Source: an uncultured Chloroflexota bacterium (GTDB lineage: Bacteria; Chloroflexota; Anaerolineae; Aggregatilineales; Phototrophicaceae). From it: a stretch of 19,090 bases of DNA. The notes beneath the pieces are model-generated. The model made no database searches, was not told the origin of the DNA, and worked only from the letters and a program-made list of their open reading frames with translations. The DNA is taken from assembly GCA_937974245.1 (NCBI GenBank), contig CALJKV010000041.1, forward strand, positions 1 to 19,090, given 5' to 3'. Position 1 is the first letter of the stretch, and every line of letters starts with the position of its first letter. The position numbers were made by a program, and so were the translations under genes. Below, piece after piece: positions 1-8,381 of this stretch.

Positions 1-1801
1 TCAGGAAGTCGAGCAGCGAGGGATGGCGCATCAGGCGGTAGACCTCATCCACCGCAATGATGCGCGGCTGTTCGTCGATCAGGCTGTCACGGCGGATGGC
101 GCTCAGGACCTGGGTGTAGGCCAGCGCCTGCAGGATCGGGTCGCTCTCCAGTTCGTGGAAACTGAACACGCGCGGCTCAACCGTCTGGCGATTGCCCCGT
201 GAGAGATCGACGTTGGTCGCGCCGTTGAGGAAGCCCGCCCAGGGGCCACTGCCGGTACAGAGGCCAGCAATCTCGTCGGCGAGGCCTTTGGCAATGTGGC
301 GGGTGGCGTCCTTATCACCCAGCCCCGACAGCACATCACACACCAGATCGCAGGTTGGGGCGAGATCGGGCGTCACCCGGTTCAGGTCGGGGAAGCCGCG
401 ATAGGTCGTCTCCAGCGCCTCGCCCAGCAGGCCGCGTTCCAGGTTCTCGCGCTGTGCCCCCGACAGTGAACGCCCCAGCACCGTCTCGTAAATCCGCGTG
501 ACGTGTGACACCTGCTCGATCAGCGTCGGGAACATCACGTCCTGCGGGTTGAGCTTGGTGGCTTTCGCGCTCATGACATACCAGGGCAGCCCGAAAGCGT
601 CGGCGATGTGCCGTCCATGTCCCATCGGCTCGAGCAGATCGAAGGGGATGCCGTTCTCAGCGTACTCGCGTGTGAGATAGCAGTTCAGTCCGAATGTCTT
701 CCCAAAGCCGCTCACGCCTACCCAGATTTCGTGGGTGGCACGCTTGTCGCGCCACGAGTTGTGGAACACCGGATACGCTGCCCCGACCGCTTCGCCGCGC
801 AGCACGCCATCGGTCGCCGCCAGTTTGCGGTACCCCAGCGGCGAGAGCATCACCGCCAATTCCCGCGAGGTCACCGGCCAGGTGGTCGTCGGCAGGTTGA
901 TCTCCTTGGTGCGTCTAGCCGTGAAGAACCCGACCGACCGCGCCAGCAGTTCCCCGACTTCCTGCCGGAGACTGAACCAGGCGCGCGTCTCATTGACCAC
1001 TGTCTGCACCCGCTCCTTGAGCGTATTCAGGTCATCGGCGGCGATGGCGACCGTGAGCTGCACCAGGTGGAGGGCATCCCCATTGTTGATCTCTCCCAGC
1101 GCCCGGCGGCAGTCGGCGATGCGCTGCACACTCCGACTGTCCTCACCACTCGCCCCGGCCAGATGGACCTGATACGCCTGGATGATGCCTTCCAGCGCGT
1201 CAATCGCGGCGTTGCGGTCATACGTCTTGGGGATGTCGATTGATAGCGCCAGCGGGAAATTCAGCCGCAGCAGCGGCGGCAGCGGGCGGAAGAAGTTCCA
1301 GGTCGCCGGGGCAAACTCGTAACTGGTCAGGATCGCCCAGTACGGACGACCACCTGGGCGACCTGATGGCGCGAGATGCCAGAACGGGTTCTCCCGGATT
1401 TCGTAGCCTCCGGCGAACAGCGCCGGCCAGGCTCCTTCCGCCACCGGCGTCTCGAAGGCCGATGCCATCCCGCCCACTAAGGCACGCGGGTTCTGATCGC
1501 TCCACAGTGCCATGCCGCACAGCGCCCGCTGGTACTCGGCGCTGTCGTTCAGGCTCTCGAAGTGGCGGCGGTATTCCATTAACAGCGACCGCCGCTGAGG
1601 GTCATCGACATCCTGTGCCTTGCGGCTGAGCAGGCTGATCTTGTCATCCAGCGTGGCGGGCATCTGCCAGCAGACGAACCGCGCCGGGTCGCGCAGCGTC
1701 CGCAGCCAGGTCGAAAAGCGGGCTTGCAAGGACTGCACCCCATCTTCGGTGGCGTGCAGCATGATGTCGAATGGTTCAATCAGGAAGGTGCGGACACTCA
1801 T
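1..1801 (-). CDS. VirB4-like conjugation ATPase, C-terminus outside window
   Basis: This frame is open without a stop from an ATG at 1801 to the window edge, giving about 600 residues. A Walker A motif, GVSGFGKT, sits at residues 362-369, and a Walker B strand, IIAVDEVYRLM, lies near residue 584. This spacing and the long N-terminal domain fit VirB4/TraC/TrbE-type ATPases, which energise type IV secretion and pilus assembly at the inner face of the membrane. Members are usually around 600-850 residues, so the last motifs are probably to the left of the window. The start codon overlaps the stop of the upstream PrgI-like gene in an ATGA arrangement (1798-1801), so translation is probably coupled. 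Fold and role come from the motifs and the neighbours; the exact subfamily is not resolved. Confidence 0.88.
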   Translation of the reverse strand, partial: MSVRTFLIEPFDIMLHATEDGVQSLQARFSTWLRTLRDPARFVCWQMPATLDDKISLLSRKAQDVDDPQRRSLLMEYRRHFESLNDSAEYQRALCGMALWSDQNPRALVGGMASAFETPVAEGAWPALFAGGYEIRENPFWHLAPSGRPGGRPYWAILTSYEFAPATWNFFRPLPPLLRLNFPLALSIDIPKTYDRNAAIDALEGIIQAYQVHLAGASGEDSRSVQRIADCRRALGEINNGDALHLVQLTVAIAADDLNTLKERVQTVVNETRAWFSLRQEVGELLARSVGFFTARRTKEINLPTTTWPVTSRELAVMLSPLGYRKLAATDGVLRGEAVGAAYPVFHNSWRDKRATHEIWVGVSGFGKTFGLNCYLTREYAENGIPFDLLEPMGHGRHIADAFGLPWYVMSAKATKLNPQDVMFPTLIEQVSHVTRIYETVLGRSLSGAQRENLERGLLGEALETTYRGFPDLNRVTPDLAPTCDLVCDVLSGLGDKDATRHIAKGLADEIAGLCTGSGPWAGFLNGATNVDLSRGNRQTVEPRVFSFHELESDPILQALAYTQVLSAIRRDSLIDEQPRIIAVDEVYRLMRHPSLLDFL

Positions 1802-2271
1802 CGCAGCGCCTCCGTCATCGGGGCATCCACGAACACCAGCCCGTCGTCGTGATCGGCCTCCGCCGCGCGGGCGAAGGTCACCCACTCGCGCATGTCCACC
1901 GTATTGGCGGGCTGCGCCGGGGCGAAGATCACCGCCGCGTCCAGCTTCACCACGTCCAGCGGCAATTCAAGCGCGGCAGCCATTTGCCCGAAGACGCTCC
2001 CCGGATCGCGGGCGGCAGCTAAGAGCAGCGAGCCGCGCCCGCGATACAGCAATCGCTGCCAAAGCGGCAGTCCGCCGCGCATCCCGGTCAGGATGAGGGT
2101 GAGCAGGGCCAGCGTCACCCCCAGCGGGATTGACCAACCGGGGAGGATCAGGTTGCCCAGGGTGTAGGTCAGACCGCCGCCGACCCCGGCCAGCAGCAGG
2201 CGTTTGAAGGGGATGCCGAAGAACCCTTTCTCGTCGCGCCGCAGCACGTGCGCTTTAAAATCCGCAGCCAT
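1798..2271 (-). CDS. PrgI-like type IV secretion membrane protein
   Basis: The 157-residue protein starts MAADFKAHVL. I chose the ATG at 2271 because an AAAGGAT ribosome-binding sequence lies just upstream; a longer frame running to 2466 has no comparable signal and would intrude on the intergenic spacer. A basic N-terminal stretch is followed by two adjacent hydrophobic helices at about residues 24-42 and 47-65, then a soluble tail. Small two-helix proteins directly upstream of VirB4 are typical of PrgI/TcpE-type components of conjugation systems in monoderm bacteria. It overlaps the VirB4-like gene by four bases. The assignment rests on topology and gene order, not on a diagnostic motif. 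Confidence 0.72.
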   Translation of the reverse strand: MAADFKAHVLRRDEKGFFGIPFKRLLLAGVGGGLTYTLGNLILPGWSIPLGVTLALLTLILTGMRGGLPLWQRLLYRGRGSLLLAAARDPGSVFGQMAAALELPLDVVKLDAAVIFAPAQPANTVDMREWVTFARAAEADHDDGLVFVDAPMTEALR

Positions 2272-2342
2272 ACACATCCTTTCAGCAGAACAGGCGCGAA
2301 GCAAGAACAGACTCGCCTCGCGCCGCGAATGGGGTGAGGGTG

Positions 2343-2708
2343 TTAGGGCGCGGTGAAGGTAACGAGGGTGGTGACCGAGGCGGCGAAGATCACGAAGAGC
2401 AGCCCGATGACCACCTGGTTGGCGGCTTTCGGATTGTCGCGCTTCCAGTCGCCGACGATCGGCCACGAGGAACCCATGTACATGATCCCCAGCCCGAGGA
2501 AGCCTATGACAGCGGCGATGGGGGCGATGATCTGCGCCACATCCCGGATGTCGTTGAACAACTGTTGGATGAATTCACCGAGGTTCAAAGCGGTCAGCTC
2601 CTGACAACTAGCGAGTACGGATGGAGCCGGTGGGTGGGAGGCGGCGTGCGCCATGACGCTGGTCAACTCAGAGTGTGGGGTCATCTGGCACGGAGTCTGC
2701 TCCCCCAA
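2343..2708 (-). CDS. Small two-helix membrane protein, VirB2/TrbC pilin-like candidate
   Basis: The protein has 121 residues if it starts at the TTG at 2708, which has a GGAG eight bases upstream. An ATG at 2684 is an alternative without a clear ribosome-binding site. A polar N-terminus is followed by a helix at about 57-79 (ending LGLGIMYMGSS), a short charged loop (DWKRDNPKAANQ), and a second helix at about 98-118. Two helices separated by a short charged loop, encoded beside PrgI and VirB4, is the layout of VirB2/TrbC pilin subunits. There is no clear signal-peptide cleavage site. It is the first gene of the leftward block after the TIR island and is separated from the PrgI-like gene by 71 bases. 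It could instead be another small channel component. Confidence 0.6.
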   Translation of the reverse strand: MGEQTPCQMTPHSELTSVMAHAASHPPAPSVLASCQELTALNLGEFIQQLFNDIRDVAQIIAPIAAVIGFLGLGIMYMGSSWPIVGDWKRDNPKAANQVVIGLLFVIFAASVTTLVTFTAP

Positions 2709-2838
2709 CCGGCTGACTCCAGCGTAGCAGAGTCGCCCATCATGACCTGACGAGAATTACAGTTTTCGCTTAGCAGTTTTGATAACCAAATTGGCGAATT
2801 TACAGAATCACGCAAATTAAATAACATGGTGGTTTGGC

Positions 2839-2866
2839 TTAAGAGCAAATGCTAGAATGGTATTAT
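2839..2866 (+). promoter_or_regulatory. Possible promoter for the TIR-FGE gene
   Basis: TTAAGA (2839-2844) and TATTAT (2861-2866) are separated by 16 bases, in AT-rich DNA about 50 bases upstream of the TIR start codon. The match to a housekeeping promoter is only partial. The whole 2709-2914 spacer is AT-rich and otherwise holds no gene I can support. Confidence 0.3.
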
Positions 2867-2914
2867 GTGAGTTTTATTATTTGTTCAACAATCGCGATAT
2901 TGAGGGATCAGTAA

Positions 2915-4705
2915 ATGGAAAGCCATATCTTCATTAGTTACTCGCGTGTGGACGAGGCTGATGTGCGTGATTTATACAATCATCTTGTAAATAAAGGGGT
3001 TGACTGCTGGCTTGATGTAGAGCGGATACCTTCCGGTTCAGATTGGGATAATCAACTACAAAAGGCTATCGAGGATTGCTCACATTTTATTGTGATTTGC
3101 ACACCGTCATCAATGTCTTCCAAAAACGTCCTGGCAGAATGGCAGTATGCTTTTGATCTCAAGAAGTCAATACATCCAATAATCATGGAACCTTGCGAAA
3201 TTCCATTTCGTCTTCGCATATATCAACATATTGATGTTACAAAATTGGGACTTGAAGAAGCAGTTCATAAACTTGTTCAAAGTCTTCCCCAGAGCGAATA
3301 TAAAACCGCTGAGTTTGATATAGGCTTGGAGACAGGAATATCGAAGGTCAAAGCCCTGGTAGCACGGTCAGTGCAAAATTGGCGCGCTTTTGGGCTTTTA
3401 CTTGATCAATCGGCTTTTCATTACATCGATAGTTTGCGCGACGATTTAGATGATTTGGATGTTTCCACTATTGAGTTTTTGTATCTTTCTGTACGTAAGC
3501 TTAAGAACCAAAATACACCAAATACTCTTAATTATTGGGCGGCACGTGTAAAGCAACATTCAGCAGCATGTGATTCTGTCGAAAATATCATTATTGATGA
3601 AATCAGCGAAACGACGCTAAATGATTCTCAAGCTGAATTAGAGGTTTTTGCGTCACTTCGTTTGGTTGCCAAATTAGCTCAGATAATCAACTTGACAGAT
3701 GATCATCTCCAAATTTCTCTATTGCTAGATGCAGCAATTCGTCTACTAACAAAAGCGCGTATCCCATTTGATGATCTTACTGTTTTAGAAGATGCTCTTT
3801 ATAGAAAATTCCAAGAGCAACCCAATCAAATCTTTGCCAGGGCTTTAGGTTGGCTTGAGTCACCTAAGATGCTGAATACTATAAAAGTTGAACTTGCTCG
3901 TTCTCAACCGGGAAACCTTGGTGAGATTGACAGACTCCACCTGGTTTGTCTCGCAAACATGCAAAATCCAGAAGCAGTTTCAATTCTTGAACAATTTACC
4001 CCAAATGATTTTTGCTTTATTCCAGCAGAATGGTTTCTGATGGGTTCGAAAAATGAAGGGATATATTTCGCGCCCCCAGAACACGAAGTGTTTGTTCCTA
4101 GTTTTTGGCTACGCAAAATACCAGTAACCGAGACTGAATTTAAGACGGGCAGGCTGTTTTCATCTCAGGAAGTAATGCGAGACTTTCCTGCTCACAATAT
4201 CAGTTGGACATCAGCAATGAGGTGGACAAATAAGGTTGCTCAAGAAATGAACCTTCCGCTTACTCTGCCTACTGAAGCAATGTGGGAAAAGGCCGCCTCA
4301 TGGGATCCCAACCAAAAAAGAAAACAGGCTTATCCTTGGGGAGATGAACGTGACTTCAGGAGATGTAACACCATCGAGGGTAACCGCAGAGTATTAACCC
4401 CGGTAGGAACATTTAGCCCTGATGGTGACAGCCCTTACGGAGTATCAGATATGGTTGGAAACGTTTGGGAATGGACATCAAGCCCAATGAGACCATATCC
4501 ATACCAACCTAGGATCGAGCGCGAACCCAAGGTTGGAGAAAAACAAATAATGAGGGGACCATTAGGTGAAATGCGTGTGATGCGAGGGTCCTCAATGGAT
4601 GCTCACCGAGGACTTCACCCTGGAAGTGTTACACGTATTTCGTTTGAAGAGAATTACGCATTCTCAAATGCAGGGATGCGGGTGGCACTTGTGGTGGACA
4701 TATGA
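2915..4705 (+). CDS. TIR-domain protein with C-terminal FGE-sulfatase-like domain
   Basis: The 596-residue protein starts at an ATG preceded by GAGGGAT. Residues 1-110 are a TIR domain: it opens HIFISYSRVDE, continues VDCWLDVERIPSG, and carries a candidate catalytic Glu75 in NVLAEW, the position of the NAD-cleaving glutamate in active TIR enzymes. Residues about 130-360 are helical and not recognised. Residues about 365-592 match the formylglycine-generating-enzyme fold: LPTEAMWEKAA, YPWGD, DMVGNVWEWTS and MRGSS are family marks. The usual Cys near the end is absent (NAGMRVAL instead of GFRC), so this domain probably binds a ligand or target rather than oxidising cysteine. The gene is much more AT-rich than both flanks and runs against the transfer genes, which suggests acquired cargo. 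I infer a defence or NAD-depleting effector role; the trigger is unknown. Confidence 0.88.
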   Translation: MESHIFISYSRVDEADVRDLYNHLVNKGVDCWLDVERIPSGSDWDNQLQKAIEDCSHFIVICTPSSMSSKNVLAEWQYAFDLKKSIHPIIMEPCEIPFRLRIYQHIDVTKLGLEEAVHKLVQSLPQSEYKTAEFDIGLETGISKVKALVARSVQNWRAFGLLLDQSAFHYIDSLRDDLDDLDVSTIEFLYLSVRKLKNQNTPNTLNYWAARVKQHSAACDSVENIIIDEISETTLNDSQAELEVFASLRLVAKLAQIINLTDDHLQISLLLDAAIRLLTKARIPFDDLTVLEDALYRKFQEQPNQIFARALGWLESPKMLNTIKVELARSQPGNLGEIDRLHLVCLANMQNPEAVSILEQFTPNDFCFIPAEWFLMGSKNEGIYFAPPEHEVFVPSFWLRKIPVTETEFKTGRLFSSQEVMRDFPAHNISWTSAMRWTNKVAQEMNLPLTLPTEAMWEKAASWDPNQKRKQAYPWGDERDFRRCNTIEGNRRVLTPVGTFSPDGDSPYGVSDMVGNVWEWTSSPMRPYPYQPRIEREPKVGEKQIMRGPLGEMRVMRGSSMDAHRGLHPGSVTRISFEENYAFSNAGMRVALVVDI

Positions 4706-4803
4706 GACCAGAATCCGAAGATTCTGTCAATTACAATCTCCAAGGCCATAAGAGAGGCGAAATACCAGATTGGCTCATGTTCAAAACGGGTGATTTTCCA
4801 TAG
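4702..4803 (+). CDS. Possible 33-residue ORF coupled to the TIR gene
   Basis: An ATG at 4702 overlaps the TIR gene stop as ATGA and opens a 33-codon frame beginning MRPESEDSV and ending FKTGDFP before TAG at 4801-4803. The overlap is the classic arrangement for translational coupling, but no domain is recognisable and a frame of this length can occur by chance. The remaining spacer to 4905 holds nothing I can support. Confidence 0.2.
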   Translation: MRPESEDSVNYNLQGHKRGEIPDWLMFKTGDFP

Positions 4804-4905
4804 GAGCATCCTAATAGGACACCCCTGCACCGACGCTCTTATCACTCAATTTGCACATGAGCTACCAGATTTTGTTGTTATCGTTTTACGTCGGACAGGA
4901 ACTAA

Positions 4906-6591
4906 CTACCGCACCACCTGCACCGCAAAGCGCCACGCGCCGACGCCCAGGCTGGCATACGGCTCACCGCCCCAGTACCAGGTGAGTGTCAGGTCAACGG
5001 CCTGCTCCGGCAGCAGGTCGAACGGGGTCAAGCCTTCCGCCGGGTTGCGCGGGCCGGGCGGGTCAGCGGCGTAGCCCAGCGCCAACCAGATGTCGTCCGG
5101 CGTGAAATGCAGCGTCTCTCCCCGCCCGTTGTAGATGCGGAGGCGCGTCGTAATCTGGCCTTCGACGTGCGTCACACTCACCAGCCGGACATCCACACCA
5201 TCGTAGGGCTGTGCTACCGGCGGGGCGGCAAAAGTCAGCGCGAAGGACACGCCGTTTCCGGCAGAGTCGGTCACCAACCAGTGCCCGTTCGTCAGACTCC
5301 CTGGCACGAGGTACGCCAACGACGCTGGGAGCGACGACAGCGGCGGCACGTCGGCGGGCAGGGCAGCATCCCCAGTCCACCCACTGCTCAGGGGATAGAT
5401 CGCGCCCGCCGCATCCACGAACTCGACACGCCAGGTTGTGGTCTCGATCGGCTCCGTTCCCGCCGTGACATCCACATCCAAGAGCAGCACCTGCATGTCA
5501 GTTGGCAAATCGGGCGAATCATTCACCAACCGGGCATCCCGCAGCGTAACCGCCGCGTCACCCACTGCGAGCGTGTCACCGACGCGCCCCTCCCGGAGGG
5601 GCGTATTCGTCCCGATGACCTGCCCATCGCGGGCGAGTTCCTGGTCGGGCGGATAGGTGGCCGTGACCAGGGTGCGCGTTGCCGTCGGCAGGCCGTCGTC
5701 GCCGGTTTCGCCGATCAGGAGCAGCACCAGCCCCGGCCCGACCTGGCGGAAGATACCGGTCTCACCGCGCCGCACCTCGCGCCTGTCGTCAAAGGTGAAA
5801 TGCAGCGCCGCGCCGGTGTTCAGGGTGAGCAGGAAGTCGGTCCCGGCTCCGATGCGGTCGAAAAAGGCGGCGTTTTCCTCCGACCAGGGGATGCCGATGA
5901 CGGGACGCACCGACATCCCACTGACAAACGAGGCGGTGTCGGGATTGGGGTCGAAGTTCCACTCGGAGGCGGCCACGCGGCGGCGCTGGACGACCCACAG
6001 GCGCGGCGCTGTGCCATCGGTGAGCATGACCTGGAGATTGACCGGGTAAGCAACCGTCCGCCCGCTATCGCCGCCCTGGATGACCTCGTCCTGGTCTTCG
6101 AGCGCCAGGGGTGTGGGGGTGGGGCTGACCGCCGGGGTCGGCGTCAGGCTGACTTCCGGCGTGATCCCCACCGGTTCGGACGAACTGCCACCGAGCAGGC
6201 GCGTGAAGAGGAAGCCGAAGAACAACAGTGCGACCAGGCCACCGGCGATGAGTACCTTTGAGGATGGTTTGCCAGCGGCAGGCTTGATGTCATCTTCCGG
6301 TGCATCGAGGACGACATTCTCTCTGGCGGCATCCTGCACCCGACCCGGCGTGCGCGCCCAGCGTGACCCGACCGGCACCAGGGCGGAGTCGGCGTAGCGC
6401 TTGAGCAGTTCGACCGCGACCTGGCGTTCGAGGGCGTCCGAGCCAACCGCCCCGGCGGTGCGGACTTCGCGCTCGTAGGCGGCTTTATAGGCCCGCTGGC
6501 GATCCGTTGGCACGAGTTCCCACAGGGTGTGGAGTTCGCCCAGCGACAACGCTTGCAGTTCGTCTATGGTGTGATAGCGCAGTACGTCCAT
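4906..6591 (-). CDS. Single-pass surface protein with degenerate sortase-like domain
   Basis: The 561-residue protein has a cytoplasmic N-terminus of about 108 residues, one transmembrane helix at about 110-133 (KVLIAGGLVALLFFGFLF), a Thr-Pro-rich linker with TPTP repeats, and a large extracytoplasmic part. Residues about 190-320 follow the strand pattern of sortases, but the usual GH is replaced by GIPW near residue 232 and the usual TC by LLLIGE near 290, so the catalytic His and Cys are missing. Two beta-rich segments follow (about 330-450 and 460-561) and resemble immunoglobulin-like DUF4352 domains. The start ATG shares one base with the stop of the upstream VirB6-like gene (TGATG). Its place in the transfer block suggests a structural or adhesive part of the mating apparatus. 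The sortase relationship is my inference from pattern. Confidence 0.6.
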   Translation of the reverse strand: MDVLRYHTIDELQALSLGELHTLWELVPTDRQRAYKAAYEREVRTAGAVGSDALERQVAVELLKRYADSALVPVGSRWARTPGRVQDAARENVVLDAPEDDIKPAAGKPSSKVLIAGGLVALLFFGFLFTRLLGGSSSEPVGITPEVSLTPTPAVSPTPTPLALEDQDEVIQGGDSGRTVAYPVNLQVMLTDGTAPRLWVVQRRRVAASEWNFDPNPDTASFVSGMSVRPVIGIPWSEENAAFFDRIGAGTDFLLTLNTGAALHFTFDDRREVRRGETGIFRQVGPGLVLLLIGETGDDGLPTATRTLVTATYPPDQELARDGQVIGTNTPLREGRVGDTLAVGDAAVTLRDARLVNDSPDLPTDMQVLLLDVDVTAGTEPIETTTWRVEFVDAAGAIYPLSSGWTGDAALPADVPPLSSLPASLAYLVPGSLTNGHWLVTDSAGNGVSFALTFAAPPVAQPYDGVDVRLVSVTHVEGQITTRLRIYNGRGETLHFTPDDIWLALGYAADPPGPRNPAEGLTPFDLLPEQAVDLTLTWYWGGEPYASLGVGAWRFAVQVVR

Positions 6592-8243
6592 CAGTTCCCT
6601 CCCCCGATCACACTGCCGCTGCCACCCAGAGCCGACTCGCGCCGCATGGCATCGTCGTAGGCAGCATCACTGCTCTGTTCCCCGGCTTCAACGGTCACGT
6701 CCACCTGCGGCGCGACGGTGATATCCGGTTCGACTGTCACCGGGGGCACCGCGGCCAGCCCGACCGCCGTGATCTCATTGGGGAGCAGGGCGGCATGATG
6801 CTCCAACCGGTTCACTTCGTCGCGGGCGTCGTCGTAGGAAAGGTTATTGTCCGTCCGCACCTGCTCGACCAGCGCTGTCCGCGTCTCATCGGTCAGCTTC
6901 CCTTCGGGCGAGTCTTTGACTTCGCGGACGACCGTCTCAGCCTGCTCGCCGGACAGCCCCAGCCGCAGTGCTTGGTCGGCGAACAACCCGAACCGTCCCA
7001 GGTCGTTTTGTACCGGCGGTTGACCATCCTCTAGGGGCAGCACACCGACCGACCGCGCCATCCGGTCAGCCACTGTCAGGTAATCCGTCCCGCCTGCGAC
7101 CGGCTCCCCGTTCTGCGTCCGTTCGGCCTGGATGCCCCGGATGACATCACCCATCACGCCAGCCACATCCCCACCGCCGGTGACTTTCATCTGGCCCAAC
7201 ATGACCTGCATCTGCAAACGGGCGGCGTTCGCTAGCGCCTCGGCACTGGCTTCCAGACGCGCCGCCACCAGGTCGAGACGGCTTGTCCCGTTCGGTTCGC
7301 CCGCTTCGTCCTGGGCAATCAAGCCGCCCAGCGGCGATCCCAGCCCGGTGGCCGCCCCCAGGGCATCCGACACGTGGCGCTCCATCTCCTCTTCATTCAT
7401 CTCCGCCGCGTAGTCGCTGCCTTCCTGTTCCCCGGTACTCACCGGCGCAACCGGGGTAAAGGTTCCCGTTCGCCGCGCCGCCGCCGGGGTGAAGGCCGCC
7501 ACCAGATCGCCATTCTCATCCTCAAACCACTCCGCCGCATCCGCCCCGGATGATGCATGTCTCCGTGCCGCTCCGTGCGGGGTCGTCCAGCTTTCCAGCG
7601 CCTCCCCCACCGCCGGGAGCAGCATCGGTCGTGACAGGACTCGCCCCTGCTCATCGTATTCGGCGTGATCCGGGTCACGGTCGCTCAGCAGCAGCGCTCC
7701 CACCAGCGGCCCGGCAGCCCGTCCGATCAGGGGGAGGTGTCGCGCCACCTGGCGGGTGGCCGCCCCTTCGGTGAATTGTTCCGCCGCCTCGCCCAGCGCC
7801 GTCCCGCGCACCCCCGGCAGGTGCGTCAACGTCCGCGCTGCCCCGCTCAGGCTGCTGAACCCACCGAGCATCAACCCTGCCGTCTGCGCCCCGGTCGCCC
7901 CGTTGTTGAGGGCGGTCATCCCGGCTAACGCGCTCGAACCCACGCCCGCTGCCAGTGCCGTTCCGCCGGTCAGCGCTGCCGAAGTCACCGACCCGGGTGA
8001 GAGCAGGACGCCCCCCGCCGCCTGCCCCATCGCATTGAAGAGGCGGTTGAAGCTGTTCCAGACCGCCTTGATCCCCGACCACATCGTGATGACGATGAAT
8101 ACCAGGCTGATCGAACCGATGCCGACGATGGCCGGGGCGCTCCCGGTGGCAGCGCCAGCGAGAAAGAAGCCGATCGCCAGCGCCTGGATCAGGGCGATGA
8201 TGGCCGTCTGCACGATCAACTCGATCCACTGATACATCACCAA
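6591..8243 (-). CDS. VirB6/TrbL-like membrane protein candidate
   Basis: The 550-residue frame opens at a TTG at 8243; an in-frame ATG at 8237 is equally possible, and an in-frame stop lies a few codons further upstream. Two hydrophobic helices occupy about residues 6-30 and 33-57, followed by a long Gly/Ala-rich, weakly hydrophobic stretch to about 140, and then a hydrophilic, acidic C-terminal region with no recognised domain. The tail ends with a glycine-rich GGSGSVIGGGN. A hydrophobic N-terminus, Gly/Ala-rich middle and long soluble tail fit VirB6/TrbL-type channel proteins loosely, but those usually have five or more helices. It is the first gene of the leftward transfer block and is coupled to the next gene by a TGATG overlap. 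Confidence 0.5.
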   Translation of the reverse strand: MVMYQWIELIVQTAIIALIQALAIGFFLAGAATGSAPAIVGIGSISLVFIVITMWSGIKAVWNSFNRLFNAMGQAAGGVLLSPGSVTSAALTGGTALAAGVGSSALAGMTALNNGATGAQTAGLMLGGFSSLSGAARTLTHLPGVRGTALGEAAEQFTEGAATRQVARHLPLIGRAAGPLVGALLLSDRDPDHAEYDEQGRVLSRPMLLPAVGEALESWTTPHGAARRHASSGADAAEWFEDENGDLVAAFTPAAARRTGTFTPVAPVSTGEQEGSDYAAEMNEEEMERHVSDALGAATGLGSPLGGLIAQDEAGEPNGTSRLDLVAARLEASAEALANAARLQMQVMLGQMKVTGGGDVAGVMGDVIRGIQAERTQNGEPVAGGTDYLTVADRMARSVGVLPLEDGQPPVQNDLGRFGLFADQALRLGLSGEQAETVVREVKDSPEGKLTDETRTALVEQVRTDNNLSYDDARDEVNRLEHHAALLPNEITAVGLAAVPPVTVEPDITVAPQVDVTVEAGEQSSDAAYDDAMRRESALGGSGSVIGGGN

Positions 8244-8381
8244 CTCAACAAGTAGTTATGCCGTTTGACTTAGGCGACGTAGCGCGTGCCTTCAATGGCT
8301 CGTTTGCGTCGCGTTTTGCACATCTGGAAGATCAGTCCAATGACTGAGACTTCCGCCTTAGATATGGAGATAGAAAGAACA

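Noticed and set aside
1240..2750. Several plus-strand frames of 90-160 codons opposite the transfer genes
   Set aside because: They are GC-rich antisense frames dominated by Arg, Pro and Ser without domains, opposite genes with clear motifs and overlaps.
5107..6261. A 384-codon plus-strand frame opposite the surface-protein gene
   Set aside because: High-GC antisense shadow rich in Arg, Gly and His with no domain; the minus-strand frame has a membrane helix, linker and gene coupling.
8263..8301. Possible promoter TTGACT and a 6-bp inverted repeat (GCGACG/CGTCGC) upstream of the parM-like gene
   Set aside because: No acceptable -10 box at the right spacing, and the repeat is short with a long loop.
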